Notes: generated by a model from the sequence alone, not told the origin. DNA of 64,000 nucleotides from Haloterrigena alkaliphila (GCF_017352155.2 NZ_CP071462.1:2976001-3040000); one strand, 5' to 3'; shown: positions 8,230 through 17,941, counted from the first letter of the stretch. Program-made: numbers and translations.

Positions 8230-9387
8230 ATGGAGTTCGAACTCTCAGATCGCGTGCAGACGGTGCCGCCGTCTGGCATCCGGCGATTCTTCGAGATCGC
8301 CGAGGAGCGCGACGACGTTATCTCGCTGGGCGTCGGCGAACCGGACTTCGCGACGCCGTGGGCGGCCCGCGACGCCGCGATCACGTCCCTCGAGAAGGGG
8401 AAGACCTCTTACACAGCGAACCGGGGCAAGCGCGAACTCCGCGAGGCAATCGCCGACTACGTCGCCGACCGGTTCGACCTGGGCTACGACCCCGACGAGG
8501 AGATCATCGTCACCGCCGGCGCGAGCGAGGCGGTCGATCTGGCCTTCCGCGCGTTCGTGAACCCCGGCGACACGGTCGCCATCGCCCAGCCGTCGTACAT
8601 CTCCTACGAACCGGGCGTGATCTTCGCCGGCGGCGAGGTGTTGCCGGTGCCGACGAGGGAGGAAGACGAGTTCCGACTCACCGTCGAAGGGCTCGAGGAA
8701 GCGGGCGCCGACGAGGCCGACGTACTCGTCCTCTGTTACCCGAACAACCCCACGGGGGCGATCATGCCCGCCGAGGACCTCGAGCCGATCGCCGAATTCG
8801 CCCGCGAACACGACCTGATGGTCCTCTCCGACGAGATCTACGCCGAGTTGACCTACGAGGGCGAACACACCTCGATCGCGACGTTCGAGGGCATGCGCGA
8901 GCGCACCATCGTCTTCAACGGGTTCTCGAAGGCCCACGCGATGACCGGCCTCCGGCTGGGCTACGCGCTCGGCCCGGCCGAGGCCATCGGCGCGATGAAC
9001 AAGATCCACCAGTACACGATGCTCTCGGCGCCGACGACCGCCCAGTACGCCGCGCTCGAGGCCCTCGATTCCTGCGAGAACGACGTTCGGGAGATGGTGA
9101 GTCAGTACGACCGGCGCCGCCAGTTCGTCCTCTCGCGATTCCGCGAGATCGGGATGGACGTCTTCGAGGCCAAGGGCGCGTTCTACTGCTTCCCCGAGGT
9201 TCCCGAGGGCTTCACCGCCGAGGAGTTCGCCGAGGACGTCCTCCGCGAGCAGGGCGTCGCCGTCGTCCCCGGCGACGTCTTCGGCGACGTCGGCGAGGGC
9301 CACCTCCGGGTCTCCTACGCGACCGGCCTCGAGGACCTCCGCGAGGCGCTGGCCCGACTCGAGGCGTTCGTCGAGGACCACGCCTGA
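8230..9387 (+). CDS. class I/II pyridoxal-phosphate aminotransferase
   Basis: A 385-residue fold-type I aminotransferase, probably aspartate/aromatic or branched-chain type. Key features are the substrate-loop VGEPDFATP, the cofactor region YPNNPTGAI, SDEIYAELTYEG and the Schiff-base lysine motif NGFSKAHAMTGLRLGY. A C-terminal Arg in HLRVSYA binds the substrate carboxylate. The start is either the ATG at 8230 or the GTG at 8224, which overlaps the Lrp stop as GTGA; the proteins differ by two residues. It is translationally coupled to the Lrp gene and followed after 11 nt by DUF1097. Confidence 0.9.
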   Translation: MEFELSDRVQTVPPSGIRRFFEIAEERDDVISLGVGEPDFATPWAARDAAITSLEKGKTSYTANRGKRELREAIADYVADRFDLGYDPDEEIIVTAGASEAVDLAFRAFVNPGDTVAIAQPSYISYEPGVIFAGGEVLPVPTREEDEFRLTVEGLEEAGADEADVLVLCYPNNPTGAIMPAEDLEPIAEFAREHDLMVLSDEIYAELTYEGEHTSIATFEGMRERTIVFNGFSKAHAMTGLRLGYALGPAEAIGAMNKIHQYTMLSAPTTAQYAALEALDSCENDVREMVSQYDRRRQFVLSRFREIGMDVFEAKGAFYCFPEVPEGFTAEEFAEDVLREQGVAVVPGDVFGDVGEGHLRVSYATGLEDLREALARLEAFVEDHA

Positions 9388-9398
9388 TCGGGCCACCC

Positions 9399-9929
9399 AT
9401 GAGTCGTCGAGAGAACTCGCCGTTCGGGCGGCTGATCGGGGGCTGGAACGACACGTGGTCGCTCGCGGTCGTGTTCGGGCTCGCCTCCGTCCCCTGGACG
9501 TACGCCTTCGTGGCCGGCCTGCACATCCCGCTGTGGCCCTCGTTCATCGCGTCGGCGACGTACTACGCGGCGGGTGACGGACTGGACGGCGTCGTCCGGG
9601 CGTACGCGAGCAACCTCGCCGGCATCGTCTACGCCGCCGCGACGCTCGCCGTCGTCGACGGCTATCTCGGCGGCGGGGTCGTCGCACTCAGCGTCGTCGT
9701 CGGCGTCTTCATGTTCCTCGCCACTCTCCACGAGTTCGTTCCGCTGCTCTCGTTCACGCCGGGCGCGTTCTTCGGCTACGCGACGATGTTCAGCGTCCAC
9801 GCCGCCGAGGCGACTGCCCTCGGCGTCGTGGGCCTCCCCGGCGAGACGCTCGCGGCGGTCCTCTCGATGGTCATCGGTGCGGGGATCGGCCTCGCGACCG
9901 ACGAGGTGAGTTCTCGCCTCGGAACCTAA
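9399..9929 (+). CDS. DUF1097 family membrane protein
   Basis: A 176-residue integral membrane protein with five to six hydrophobic segments. VPWTYAFVAGLHIPLWPSFI and the Gly-rich TPGAFFGYATMF loop fit the DUF1097 (YcdZ-like) family, which has no known biochemical role. It starts 11 nt after the aminotransferase stop on the same strand, so co-transcription is likely. Whether it transports a product of that pathway is speculation. Confidence 0.75.
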   Translation: MSRRENSPFGRLIGGWNDTWSLAVVFGLASVPWTYAFVAGLHIPLWPSFIASATYYAAGDGLDGVVRAYASNLAGIVYAAATLAVVDGYLGGGVVALSVVVGVFMFLATLHEFVPLLSFTPGAFFGYATMFSVHAAEATALGVVGLPGETLAAVLSMVIGAGIGLATDEVSSRLGT

Positions 9930-10059
9930 CGGTGCACGTCACCGGTCGGCTGCGTACTGCGTTCGGAGTCACTCGGGGGGCGGGTCGAAGCGAACGCGGC
10001 CGCTGGCGAGCAGTCGCCGAGCACGAACAGTTTTCCTGGTCGCCTGCGCTCTCGTTTGC

Positions 10060-11316
10060 ATGGTCGACTACCGTCCCATTCCCGACGAGCGGGACGTCTT
10101 CCACGAGTACCGCAGTTACGCGTTCCGGCCGGAGGAGGGCGTACCGGAGTACGACCCCGAGGAGCACGAGACGCCGCGGGCGACCCTCGGCTCACGTCGG
10201 GGCCTCTACGCGACTGAGGGGGCCGACGACGAGGAGCCGCGCTGCGTCTGTCGCCACTACTGGCTCGAGTCCCGGGTCCGGGGCGACGTCCACCGAACCG
10301 CCGGACTCGCGTCGGTCGCGACGCCGCCGGAGTACCGCCGCCGCGGCCACGTCCGACAGTTGCTCGCCCGCTCGCTGGGAGAGTACCGCGACCACGACGT
10401 CCGGTTTTCGGTGCTGTGGCCGTTCCGCTACCGGTTCTACCGACAGTACGGCTGGGATACCGCGAACCGGATCGTCACCCACGAGTGCGAGCCGTCGGTG
10501 CTGTCGTTCGCGACCGGCGCGCTCGACGCGTCCGGAACCGGGACCGGGACCGAGACCGAGCGAACGATCGCCCCCCAACTCGAGGCCGACGAGTACGAGC
10601 GCCTCGAGTCGGCCTACGCGGCCCACGCCGACCGGTACGGGCTGGCGCTCGAGCGGGACGCCGACTGGTGGCGCCACCGCGTCTTCGGCGGCGGCGACCG
10701 CGACCCGTTCGTCTACGCCGTCGAACGCGACGGACGGATCGAGGGCTATCTCGTCTACGCGATGGACGGCGGGATGGGCGATCGGACGATGGGCGTCTCC
10801 GAACTCGTCTTCACCGATCGCGAGGCCCTGCTGGCGCTGTTGGCGTTCTGCTACCGACACGAGTCGCAGGTCCAGCGCGTGCGATTTCGGATTCCCGCGG
10901 ACGTCCCGCTCCGGGACCTCGCTCGGGATCCGGACGAGATCGAGACGACGATTTCGGACGGCCCAATGGTCCGGATCGTCGACCTCGCGGCGACGCTGTC
11001 GGCGCTCTCCTACCCCGAGCGCGACGCCACGCTGACGATCGGCGTCGAGGATCCGCTGGTCGACTGGAACGAAGGCACGTTTGCGCTCGAGGTCGCGGAC
11101 GGTACCGCATCGTGCGAGCGCACCCGCGGCAGTCCCGATTCGGACGACGTCGACGTCTCCCTCGAGATCGGTGCGCTCTCGCAACTCGTCGTGGGCTGTC
11201 GGTCCGCCCGTGCTCTCGAGCGGACGGGATGCCTCGAGGCGGCGGAGTCGACGGTACTCGAGGACCTCTCGGCGCTGTTCCCCGAGACCGAGGTCTACCT
11301 CGGGGAGTTCTTCTAA
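10060..11316 (+). CDS. Eis-like GNAT N-acetyltransferase
   Basis: A 418-residue protein with the Eis (enhanced intracellular survival) architecture. The N-terminal GNAT domain contains the acetyl-CoA loop VATPPEYRRRGHVRQLL (residues ~88-104) and LWPFRYRFYRQYGWDTANR. A second degenerate GNAT half follows, and a C-terminal SCP2-like domain (TLTIGVEDPLVDWNEGTF...) ends the protein. Eis enzymes acetylate primary amines of small molecules or peptides at several positions; the substrate here is unknown. The gene is isolated. Confidence 0.85.
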   Translation: MVDYRPIPDERDVFHEYRSYAFRPEEGVPEYDPEEHETPRATLGSRRGLYATEGADDEEPRCVCRHYWLESRVRGDVHRTAGLASVATPPEYRRRGHVRQLLARSLGEYRDHDVRFSVLWPFRYRFYRQYGWDTANRIVTHECEPSVLSFATGALDASGTGTGTETERTIAPQLEADEYERLESAYAAHADRYGLALERDADWWRHRVFGGGDRDPFVYAVERDGRIEGYLVYAMDGGMGDRTMGVSELVFTDREALLALLAFCYRHESQVQRVRFRIPADVPLRDLARDPDEIETTISDGPMVRIVDLAATLSALSYPERDATLTIGVEDPLVDWNEGTFALEVADGTASCERTRGSPDSDDVDVSLEIGALSQLVVGCRSARALERTGCLEAAESTVLEDLSALFPETEVYLGEFF

Positions 11317-11511
11317 CCGGGATGGAGTTCATCTGATCGGGATCGGCTGCGAGGGCCGGCAGCGACGACGAACGGACCGGCCCTGCACCGGTACGCGAGA
11401 TCGTGACGGGACAGCGCTCGGCCACGACACTGAAATACGCGCTCTGCAAAGGGAGAGTAACTGGCCGTCGATGATCACAACGTGGGTGCGAGCCGATCGG
11501 CTCGCAGGGGG

Positions 11512-13437
11512 ATGTCTCGCCACGCCGTCGCCGACCGTGTGCGGGGGTGCACAGCCGTGACGCTGCGTTCCGTGCCGATCGTCGACCGGGTGACCGACGC
11601 CTTCTTCGCGCTCGATACGGACTTCCGGTTTGCCTACCTCAACGAGCGCGCCGAGACGCTGCTGAAACGGTCCCGCGAGGACCTGATCGGCCGCGTCATG
11701 TGGGACGAGTTCCCTCAGACAGTCGAGACGCAGTTTCCCGACCGCTTTCACCGCGCGATGGACGAACAGACGCCGGTTTCGTTCGAGGTCTACCACGCCC
11801 CGCTGGACACGTGGTTCGAGGCCCGCGCCTACCCCGCGGAGAGCGGGCTGTCGGTCTACATGCGCGACATCACCGAACGGAAGGTTCAGGAGACGACGCT
11901 GGCCCAACACGCCGCCGTCATCGAGGCCATCAACGACGCCGTCGTCACCCTCGATCGGACCCGAGAGATCGTCACCGTCAACGGCGCCACCGAGTCGGCG
12001 CTCGGGGTGGACCGGACGGAACTCGTCGGCGAACACGTGGAGACGCTGACCCAGCGGGCGGGGATCGCCGACGACCACGCCGTCGAGATCGGTCGGGCGA
12101 TCACCGACGTCGACGTCGGCAACGCGGACGAGCGCACGCTCGAGGTGCCGTTTACCGACGCCGACGGCAGGGACCGCGTCGGCGAGTTTCGCTTCGTCCC
12201 GATCGAGGACGACATCGCGACCGTCGCCGGCGTGATCCGGGACGTAACCGACCGACAGGAGTACGAACGCGTCGTCACCTCGCTCCACGAGGTGACCCGC
12301 TGGCTCCTCGAATCCGACGATCCCGAGGAGATCTGCGCGATCGCGGTCCACGCCGGCAGCGACCTGCTCGACCTCCCGATCAGCGGCGTCTGGCTGTTAG
12401 CGGAGGAGCAGGGCTATCTCGACCCCGTCGCCGGGACCGCCGGCGCCCACGACGAGTTCGGCGGCCTCCCGCGGTTCAATCCCGGCGAGGGACTCGTCTG
12501 GGACGTCTTCGAGTCCGGCACGGTCGAACGGTTCGACGACCTCCGGACCGTCGACGAGATCTACAATCCCGACACCCCGATCCGGTCGGAGATCATCGCG
12601 CCGATCGGCACCCACGGCGTCCTGATGACCGGCTCCCTCGAGGCCCACCGGTTCGGCGAGACCGACGTCGACCTCATCTCGACGCTCGTGGAGAACACCC
12701 GAGCGGCCCTCGATCGGGCCGACCGCGAACGGGTCCTCCAGGAACGATCCGCCGAACTCGAGCGTCAGACCGACCGCCTCGAGTCGGTTGCAAACGTGCT
12801 CTCGAGCGACCTGAAGCGGCAACTGTCGACCGTCGCGGACGCGCTCGAGGGCGACGACCCCGAGGAGTGGGAGTTCCCGCTCGCGGAGGACTCCGTGGAG
12901 GCGACGCTCGATAGGGCCGAACGACTCGTCGACGACGTCCGGGAGTTCGCCCGAAACGCCTCGACGGTCGGTACCCGGAGCCGAATCGATCTGGAGTCGG
13001 CGATCGACGAGGCCCTCGAGCGATCCAGGCTCGACGACGATGCAGTCGTCCTCGAGGACGGAGCGACGCTGCGAGCCGACGCCGATCGGTTCGTCCACCT
13101 CCTCGAGACGGCGTTCGACGACGCCGCGGTCCGCGCCGACGGCGCGGTGACGATTCGGGTCGGCCTCGTCGGGTTCGACGAGAGCGATCGCTCGCGGGGC
13201 TTTTACCTGCTCGACGACGCCGCCGAAATCCCGCCGACGGCCCACGATCGAGTGCTCGACCCCGCGACCGATATCGACGAGGACGTCGACGGCGGGATCT
13301 CGACGGCCGGGCTCGGGCTCGCGCTCGTCAGGGCGATCGCCGAAGCCCACGAGTGGACGCTGTCGATCGACAACGGCGAGAACGGCGGCACGCGACTCGA
13401 GATTCGCGACGTGACGACCCTCGAGCGGGCGGAGTGA
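11512..13437 (+). CDS. PAS-PAS-GAF sensor histidine kinase homologue, degenerate catalytic core
   Basis: A 641-residue soluble sensor protein with two PAS domains (about residues 25-125 and 130-250), a GAF domain (about 265-410) and a C-terminal HisKA/HATPase-like region. The phospho-acceptor is lost: haloarchaeal kinases have LSHDLRNPL here, while this protein has LSSDLKRQL (Ser432 at the His position). The N-box Asn is replaced (ETAFDDAAV), and the G1 box DxGxG reads LDDAAEIPP. Only the G2 stretch GLGLALVRAIAEAH remains normal. It is probably a pseudokinase that senses and regulates without autophosphorylation. The ATG at 11512 follows a GGGG tract; a GTG at 11557 is an alternative start. 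Confidence 0.82.
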   Translation: MSRHAVADRVRGCTAVTLRSVPIVDRVTDAFFALDTDFRFAYLNERAETLLKRSREDLIGRVMWDEFPQTVETQFPDRFHRAMDEQTPVSFEVYHAPLDTWFEARAYPAESGLSVYMRDITERKVQETTLAQHAAVIEAINDAVVTLDRTREIVTVNGATESALGVDRTELVGEHVETLTQRAGIADDHAVEIGRAITDVDVGNADERTLEVPFTDADGRDRVGEFRFVPIEDDIATVAGVIRDVTDRQEYERVVTSLHEVTRWLLESDDPEEICAIAVHAGSDLLDLPISGVWLLAEEQGYLDPVAGTAGAHDEFGGLPRFNPGEGLVWDVFESGTVERFDDLRTVDEIYNPDTPIRSEIIAPIGTHGVLMTGSLEAHRFGETDVDLISTLVENTRAALDRADRERVLQERSAELERQTDRLESVANVLSSDLKRQLSTVADALEGDDPEEWEFPLAEDSVEATLDRAERLVDDVREFARNASTVGTRSRIDLESAIDEALERSRLDDDAVVLEDGATLRADADRFVHLLETAFDDAAVRADGAVTIRVGLVGFDESDRSRGFYLLDDAAEIPPTAHDRVLDPATDIDEDVDGGISTAGLGLALVRAIAEAHEWTLSIDNGENGGTRLEIRDVTTLERAE

Positions 13438-13473
13438 TCGGCCGGTAGCGCGACGAGTCGGTTGCGGTCGCGA

Positions 13474-14067
13474 TCAGTCGGACTCCTGCAGGATCGAATC
13501 GCGAGTGATGTCCTGACAGAGCCGCCGGTAGCCGTCCTGCTCGAGCAACTCCTCCATCGTGTCGTTGACCTGGACGCGGAGGGCCGCCAGCCGGTCCTGG
13601 AGCCGAGCGTACTCCTGACTCGACTTGCGTTCGGCCTCGGTCTTCTCGGCGTCCAGCAGCGCCTTCTTCGAGGAGAGGGCGAAGAACTCCTGGAGCTGAG
13701 CGTCGTAGCTCGAGCGCAGCGACAGCTGGTCGACGATCCGACGGATTTCCTCCTTCGAAACCGGTTTGACGAGGTAGTCGTCGAACCCCATCTCGATGAT
13801 GTCGAAGTCCGGTTCGACGGCGGTGACCATCGCGACCCGACAGTCGAGCCCCCGGTCCCGGATGGTCGCGAGGATCGTATCGCCCGACAGCCCCGGCATT
13901 CGTCGGTCCAGCAGGACGATATCGACCGTTTCGTCGATCGCGTCGAGCGCGCTCTGTCCGTCGTAGGCCGTCTCGACGGTGCAGGGCTCCTCGAGCCAGG
14001 CGGCGTACAGGTTCGCGAGGTCCGGCTCGTCTTCGACGATCAGGACGGACGGTGTCTCAGTGGCCAT
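13474..14067 (-). CDS. response regulator with HalX domain
   Basis: A 197-residue protein with an N-terminal receiver domain: acidic pocket VEDEPD, phospho-acceptor Asp in VLLDRRMPGLSG (about residue 53), the conserved Thr in VTAVEP and Lys in YLVKPV. The C-terminal HalX domain (residues ~125-190, coiled-coil-like LLDAEKTEAERKSSQEYARL) is restricted largely to haloarchaea. It has no DNA-binding domain. It converges on the degenerate kinase gene with a gap of 36 nt, so the two may form a signalling pair, though the kinase appears unable to phosphorylate it. Confidence 0.9.
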   Translation of the reverse strand: MATETPSVLIVEDEPDLANLYAAWLEEPCTVETAYDGQSALDAIDETVDIVLLDRRMPGLSGDTILATIRDRGLDCRVAMVTAVEPDFDIIEMGFDDYLVKPVSKEEIRRIVDQLSLRSSYDAQLQEFFALSSKKALLDAEKTEAERKSSQEYARLQDRLAALRVQVNDTMEELLEQDGYRRLCQDITRDSILQESD

Positions 14068-14174
14068 CAGGCGATATCCCCCAGTATATCAGTTCGTCGT
14101 AGCAATTGCACCCTGGGTATTTCAAGATATCGGGCAATCGGAAATCACCGATCCGGACGGCGCCTGCGGCTCGG

Positions 14175-16472
14175 TCACTCGAGTTCGCGTTCGATCGTCG
14201 CGCGTCGCTCCCGGATCGCGGCGGCGTCGGTCGCGATCGTTCGGCCGCCGACGTCGATCGCGAGACGACCGTCGTCGGTCGCCGAGCCGAGTTCGACGAC
14301 GGGTGCCACGCCGTCGAACGCCTCGCGGATCGCCTCGGGCGATTCGGTCTGGATCAGGGCGCGGCCGGGCTGTTCGTGGAACAGCGCCGCAGCGGCCGCG
14401 TTGGCCGGGTCATCGGCCGATTCAGTGGCGGGGATCGAGACCTCGAGGCCGGCGTCGTCGGTGACCATCTCGGCCAGCGCGACCGCGAGGCCGCCGTGGC
14501 TGACGTCGTGGACCGCGAGGGTCGCGTCGTCGTTCGCGACGTCCGCGAGGGTTTCGACGAGGGCGGCGGGGTCGTCGGGTAGTTCGGGGAAGGCGTCGCT
14601 GCCGTCGAACTGCGCGAGGTACTCGGCGCCGCCGAGGCGTGGCTCGTCGGACTCGAGGCCGACGTCACCGACCAGCAGCAGTCGGCTATCGCCGTCAGTG
14701 TCGGCCGTGACCGCCAGCGGCGGCGCGTCGTAGCCGTCTTTCGTGCCGACCATCGCGAGCGTCGGCGTCGGCGGGATCGGCCCGGCGACGGAGTCGTTGT
14801 ACAGCGAGACGTTCCCGCCGACCACGGGCGCCTCGAGCGTCGCGCACATATCCGCGAGCCCGTCGACGATCCCCTCGAAGCCGCCGTAGACGTCCGGTTT
14901 CTCGGGGTTGCCGCCGTTCAGACAGTCGACCGCTGCGAGCGGGGTCGCCCCCTTGGCCGCGACGTTCGTCGCGTTCTCGAGGGCGATCGCTTTCGCACCC
15001 TCGTAGGGCGCGGCGGTGGTCCAGTTGGGCGCGGCGCCGGCGGAGATGGCGAGTCCCTGCCCGATCTCGCGGCTATCGCCGCTCGATTCATCCGCGGAGT
15101 CTCGGAAGACTTCGTCTTCCGACGGTCGGGAACTCTCCGAGTTCCCTCGACGTGGCTCCGCGCTCGCCTCTCGAACGGCGATGATCGCCGCGTCGTCGCC
15201 CGGCCCCACGCTCGTCCGGACGCCGACCTCGTGGTCGTACTGGCGGTAGACCCACTGTTTCGAGGCCGTGCTCGGACTCGAGACGACGGCGTCGAAGGCG
15301 TCCTCGAGGTCGACATCAGGGAGATCCGTTTCCGGCTGTTCGGGCGCCTCGGATGGGAGATCGTTCATGGGCGCACCTTCGCCGAGGAAGTGGCCGTCGA
15401 CGTCGACGACGGTCTCTCCGTTGAAGGTACAGGTATAGTTGCCCTCGGTGACCTCGCCGATGACCGAACAGCCCAGATCGAACCGCTCGGCGATCTCGCG
15501 CACGCGGTCGACGTTCTCCGGTTCGATCTCGTAACACATCCGCTCCTGGGACTCGGCGAGGAGGATCTCGAGGGCGTTCATGTTCGGTTCGCGCTGGTGA
15601 ACGCGCTCGAGTTCGATGTCGGCGCCCAGGCCCCCTTTTGCAACCAGTTCGCTCGAGGCGCCGCCGAGGCCTGCGGCCCCGAGGTCGCGGGCGGACTGGA
15701 TCAGGCCCTCGTCGACCAGTTGCTCGTTGGCCTCGATGAGCAGTTTCTCGGTGTAGGGGTCGCCGACCTGCACCGCGGGACGGTCCTCGGTTTCGGCGTC
15801 TTCCGAGAGGTCTTCGCTAGCGAAGGAGGCGCCGCCGAGGCCGTCGCGGCCGGTGCCGTTACCCACGAGAACCAGTTTGTTGCCGGGTTTTTGGGCCTCG
15901 GCGGTGACGAGTCGGTCCTCGGTCGTCAGGCCGACGCAGGCGACGTTCACGAGGGGGTTGCCCTCGTAGTCCGGGTGGAAGTCGACGCTGCCCGCGACCG
16001 TGGGGACGCCGATACAGTTCCCGTAGTGGCTGATCCCCTCCACAACGCCCTCGAAGAGGTACTTCGAGTGTTCGCGGTCGAACTCGCCGAAGTACAGCGA
16101 GTCGGCCAGCGCGATGGGGTAGGCGCCCATCGAGAGCGTATCCCGGACGATGCCGCCGACGCCCGTCGCGGCCCCGTCGAACGGGTCGACGTAGGAGGGG
16201 TGATTGTGGCTCTCGATGCCCATCGTGATGTACGTCGTCCCCTCGTCCGCGCCGCCCTCCTCGCTTCCGGGCAGCGCGACGACCGCCGCGTCGTCGCCCG
16301 GCCCGACGACGACCTGCTCGCCCTCGCTGTCGAACGCCGAGAGCAGCGGTCTCGAGGAGCGGTACGCGCAGTGTTCGCTCCAGAGGTTCTCGAACAGCGC
16401 CGCCTCGGCCGGGGTGGGCTCCCGGTCCAGTTCCTCGACGACGAGTTCGCGGTCCGAATCGGCAAGACTCAT
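14175..16472 (-). CDS. purL: phosphoribosylformylglycinamidine synthase subunit PurL
   Basis: A 765-residue small-type PurL. With PurQ and PurS it converts FGAR, ATP and glutamine-derived ammonia to FGAM in purine synthesis. [17 protein letters not shown] carries the SEHC motif, GPGDDAAVV the first ATP-binding loop, and [11 protein letters not shown] the conserved His region. The second half repeats the fold ([24 protein letters not shown]). It is longer than typical members because ~35 low-complexity residues (about 432-467) interrupt the second half; the DNA there contains two perfect hairpins. The TATA-like element 27 nt upstream supports a leaderless start at 16472. Confidence 0.93.
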   Translation of the reverse strand: MSLADSDRELVVEELDREPTPAEAALFENLWSEHCAYRSSRPLLSAFDSEGEQVVVGPGDDAAVVALPGSEEGGADEGTTYITMGIESHNHPSYVDPFDGAATGVGGIVRDTLSMGAYPIALADSLYFGEFDREHSKYLFEGVVEGISHYGNCIGVPTVAGSVDFHPDYEGNPLVNVACVGLTTEDRLVTAEAQKPGNKLVLVGNGTGRDGLGGASFASEDLSEDAETEDRPAVQVGDPYTEKLLIEANEQLVDEGLIQSARDLGAAGLGGASSELVAKGGLGADIELERVHQREPNMNALEILLAESQERMCYEIEPENVDRVREIAERFDLGCSVIGEVTEGNYTCTFNGETVVDVDGHFLGEGAPMNDLPSEAPEQPETDLPDVDLEDAFDAVVSSPSTASKQWVYRQYDHEVGVRTSVGPGDDAAIIAVREASAEPRRGNSESSRPSEDEVFRDSADESSGDSREIGQGLAISAGAAPNWTTAAPYEGAKAIALENATNVAAKGATPLAAVDCLNGGNPEKPDVYGGFEGIVDGLADMCATLEAPVVGGNVSLYNDSVAGPIPPTPTLAMVGTKDGYDAPPLAVTADTDGDSRLLLVGDVGLESDEPRLGGAEYLAQFDGSDAFPELPDDPAALVETLADVANDDATLAVHDVSHGGLAVALAEMVTDDAGLEVSIPATESADDPANAAAAALFHEQPGRALIQTESPEAIREAFDGVAPVVELGSATDDGRLAIDVGGRTIATDAAAIRERRATIERELE
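15104..15146 (-). repeat. two hairpins forming an in-frame insertion in purL
   Basis: GGAAGAC-TTC-GTCTTCC (15104-15120) and GGGAACTC-TCC-GAGTTCCC (15128-15146) are perfect inverted repeats with 3-nt loops. The first has the same stem as the hairpin of the dispersed intergenic elements, shortened by two base pairs. They lie in the stretch encoding the Ser/Glu/Arg-rich insertion of PurL, which looks foreign to the PurL fold. Confidence 0.7.
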
Positions 16473-16496
16473 TCACGTCAGTGGTGGAAGTCGGGG

Positions 16497-16502
16497 AGTA
16501 AA
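16497..16502 (-). promoter_or_regulatory. TATA element of purL
   Basis: Reads TTTACT on the minus strand, centred 27 nt upstream of the purL ATG, the expected spacing for a leaderless haloarchaeal transcript. Confidence 0.5.
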
Positions 16503-16639
16503 GGGGTTTCCATATGCACGTTCGTGTATCACTCCGCTGATTGTGGTGGTGGGACGGGGGAGTCGAACGGACCGTCGACGGACTCGCGCCGTCCGGACCC
16601 GAACGCGAGGATTCCACCGTTCCCGGATGGAGAAACCGA

Positions 16640-16645
16640 TTTATG
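16640..16645 (+). promoter_or_regulatory. TATA element of the TetR gene
   Basis: TTTATG preceded by an A/C-rich BRE-like stretch (AAACCGA), centred 26-27 nt before the ATG at 16669. It decides that start over several longer in-frame alternatives. Confidence 0.6.
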
Positions 16646-16668
16646 GTCCCCTCGCCACGAATGACGAC

Positions 16669-17283
16669 ATGAGCGATTCGGACGGGGGACTCGAGTCTCG
16701 AGACACCAGAGACGTGATCATGGAGGCGACCTTCCGGGCGCTGAGCGAACACGGCTACAAGGACCTGCGGGTCCGCGATATCGGCGCGGAGATGGACCTC
16801 TCCCGGCAGGTGATCCACTATCACTTCGACGGGAAGTACGACCTCATGTCCTCGTTTCTGGAGTACGTCATCGACCAGTACGAGGGGAGCGTCACGGTCG
16901 ACGACGAGACGGACCCCCGCGCGGAACTCGACGCGCGGATCGATCGCTGCCTGTTCGGGCCGGAGTTCGACGAGTTCACCCACTGGGACCGGATGAAGGT
17001 CTACCACGAACTGTACGCCCACGCTCAGAACGACGACGAGCACCGGGACCTGTTCAACGAGCACTACGACCGGCTTCGGGGCAGCATCGTCTCGGTCATC
17101 GAGAAGGGGATCGAACGGGGCGAGTTCCGGGAGGTCGAGGCCGAACTGATGGGCCAGCTCGTCACCGACGTGATTCACGCCGCCCGAGAACGGCGCCTCG
17201 CGCTCGGTCACGAGGACGCCCCGGAAGAGGCGCGCCGGGCCATCGACGAGTTCGTCCTCGACTCGCTGTATCCGGCGGAGTGA
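16669..17283 (+). CDS. TetR/AcrR family transcriptional regulator
   Basis: A 204-residue TetR regulator. The N-terminal HTH (residues ~12-58: DVIMEATFRALSEHGYKDLRVRDIGAEM...SRQVIHYHFDGKYDLMSSFL) is canonical. The C-terminal helical domain binds an unknown ligand. The start at 16669 is fixed by the TATA box 27 nt upstream, although the frame is open for 155 codons before it. It is convergent with the FAD oxidoreductase gene (30-nt gap). Haloarchaeal TetR proteins often control neighbouring transport or detoxification genes; no target is visible here. Confidence 0.88.
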   Translation: MSDSDGGLESRDTRDVIMEATFRALSEHGYKDLRVRDIGAEMDLSRQVIHYHFDGKYDLMSSFLEYVIDQYEGSVTVDDETDPRAELDARIDRCLFGPEFDEFTHWDRMKVYHELYAHAQNDDEHRDLFNEHYDRLRGSIVSVIEKGIERGEFREVEAELMGQLVTDVIHAARERRLALGHEDAPEEARRAIDEFVLDSLYPAE

Positions 17284-17313
17284 GTTCGCGCTCGAGCGCG
17301 TCGGTCCGGCGGA

Positions 17314-17874
17314 CTACAGTTCCGGCACGTCCGACGGCATATCGAAGTCGTGGTAGTACTCCCCTTTCTCCTTCGAGAGAATATCGAGGACCGCGGCTGC
17401 GCCGTCCCCGGCCGCGATGACCGCCTGCCACTTCTCCGCGCGACTCATCGCGCCGGTCGCGTAGACGCCCTCGACCGAGGTCTCCATGTCGAGGGTCACG
17501 TCGACGACCTCCTCGTCGGTGAACTCGCAGCCGAGATCCTCGGCGAGGCTTCGGTCGCCGCCCGTCGCGAGGACGACGTACTCCGCGGCGTACTCGTCCT
17601 CGTCCGTTCGCACGACGAACCCGTCGTCGGTCTCCTCGACGGCGGTCACTTCTTCCTCGTACAGCGTCGCGCCGCGGTCGCGGGCCTGTCCGCGGGCGAT
17701 CTCGAGGAACTCGTCGCCGCTGATGCTCCGCACGGCGGGGTAGTTGAAGAGGTGCGCCTTGTGCATCCACGACTCGTCCGTGTCGAAGGCGATCGTCTCG
17801 AGGTCGTTCTTCGCGGCGTACTGTGCTGCGGTCAGGCCGGCGGGTCCACCGCCGACGACGGCTACGTCTGCCAT
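17314..17874 (-). CDS. compact FAD-dependent oxidoreductase (thioredoxin-reductase-like, FAD domain only)
   Basis: A 186-residue protein with the Rossmann motif VAVVGGGPAGLTAAQYAA at its start and the FAD-closing motif VEGVYATGAMS near its end. It resembles thioredoxin reductase but lacks the NADPH-binding insertion and any CxxC redox pair, leaving little more than the FAD domain. Trp/Tyr-rich EYYHDFDMP ends it. A partner probably supplies or accepts electrons. The gene shares a TTTACC-N4-GGTAAA operator with pirin next door, which suggests a common redox or electrophile response. Confidence 0.8.
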   Translation of the reverse strand: MADVAVVGGGPAGLTAAQYAAKNDLETIAFDTDESWMHKAHLFNYPAVRSISGDEFLEIARGQARDRGATLYEEEVTAVEETDDGFVVRTDEDEYAAEYVVLATGGDRSLAEDLGCEFTDEEVVDVTLDMETSVEGVYATGAMSRAEKWQAVIAAGDGAAAVLDILSKEKGEYYHDFDMPSDVPEL

Positions 17875-17904
17875 ATTCGGAGACAGTCACCGCACGGAGA
17901 AGTA

Positions 17905-17922
17905 TTTTACCATTTGGTAAAA
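17905..17922 (-). promoter_or_regulatory. palindromic operator 1 (TTTACC-N4-GGTAAA)
   Basis: TTTTACCATTTGGTAAAA, perfect 8-bp arms, lies 31-48 nt upstream of the FAD oxidoreductase ATG. This places it at or just upstream of the expected TATA/BRE. The same half-sites with the same 4-nt spacing occur at 18704-18719 and 30296-30311, with unrelated spacers. Confidence 0.75.
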
Positions 17923-17941
17923 CCGCGCCGAAGTTGGGAAT

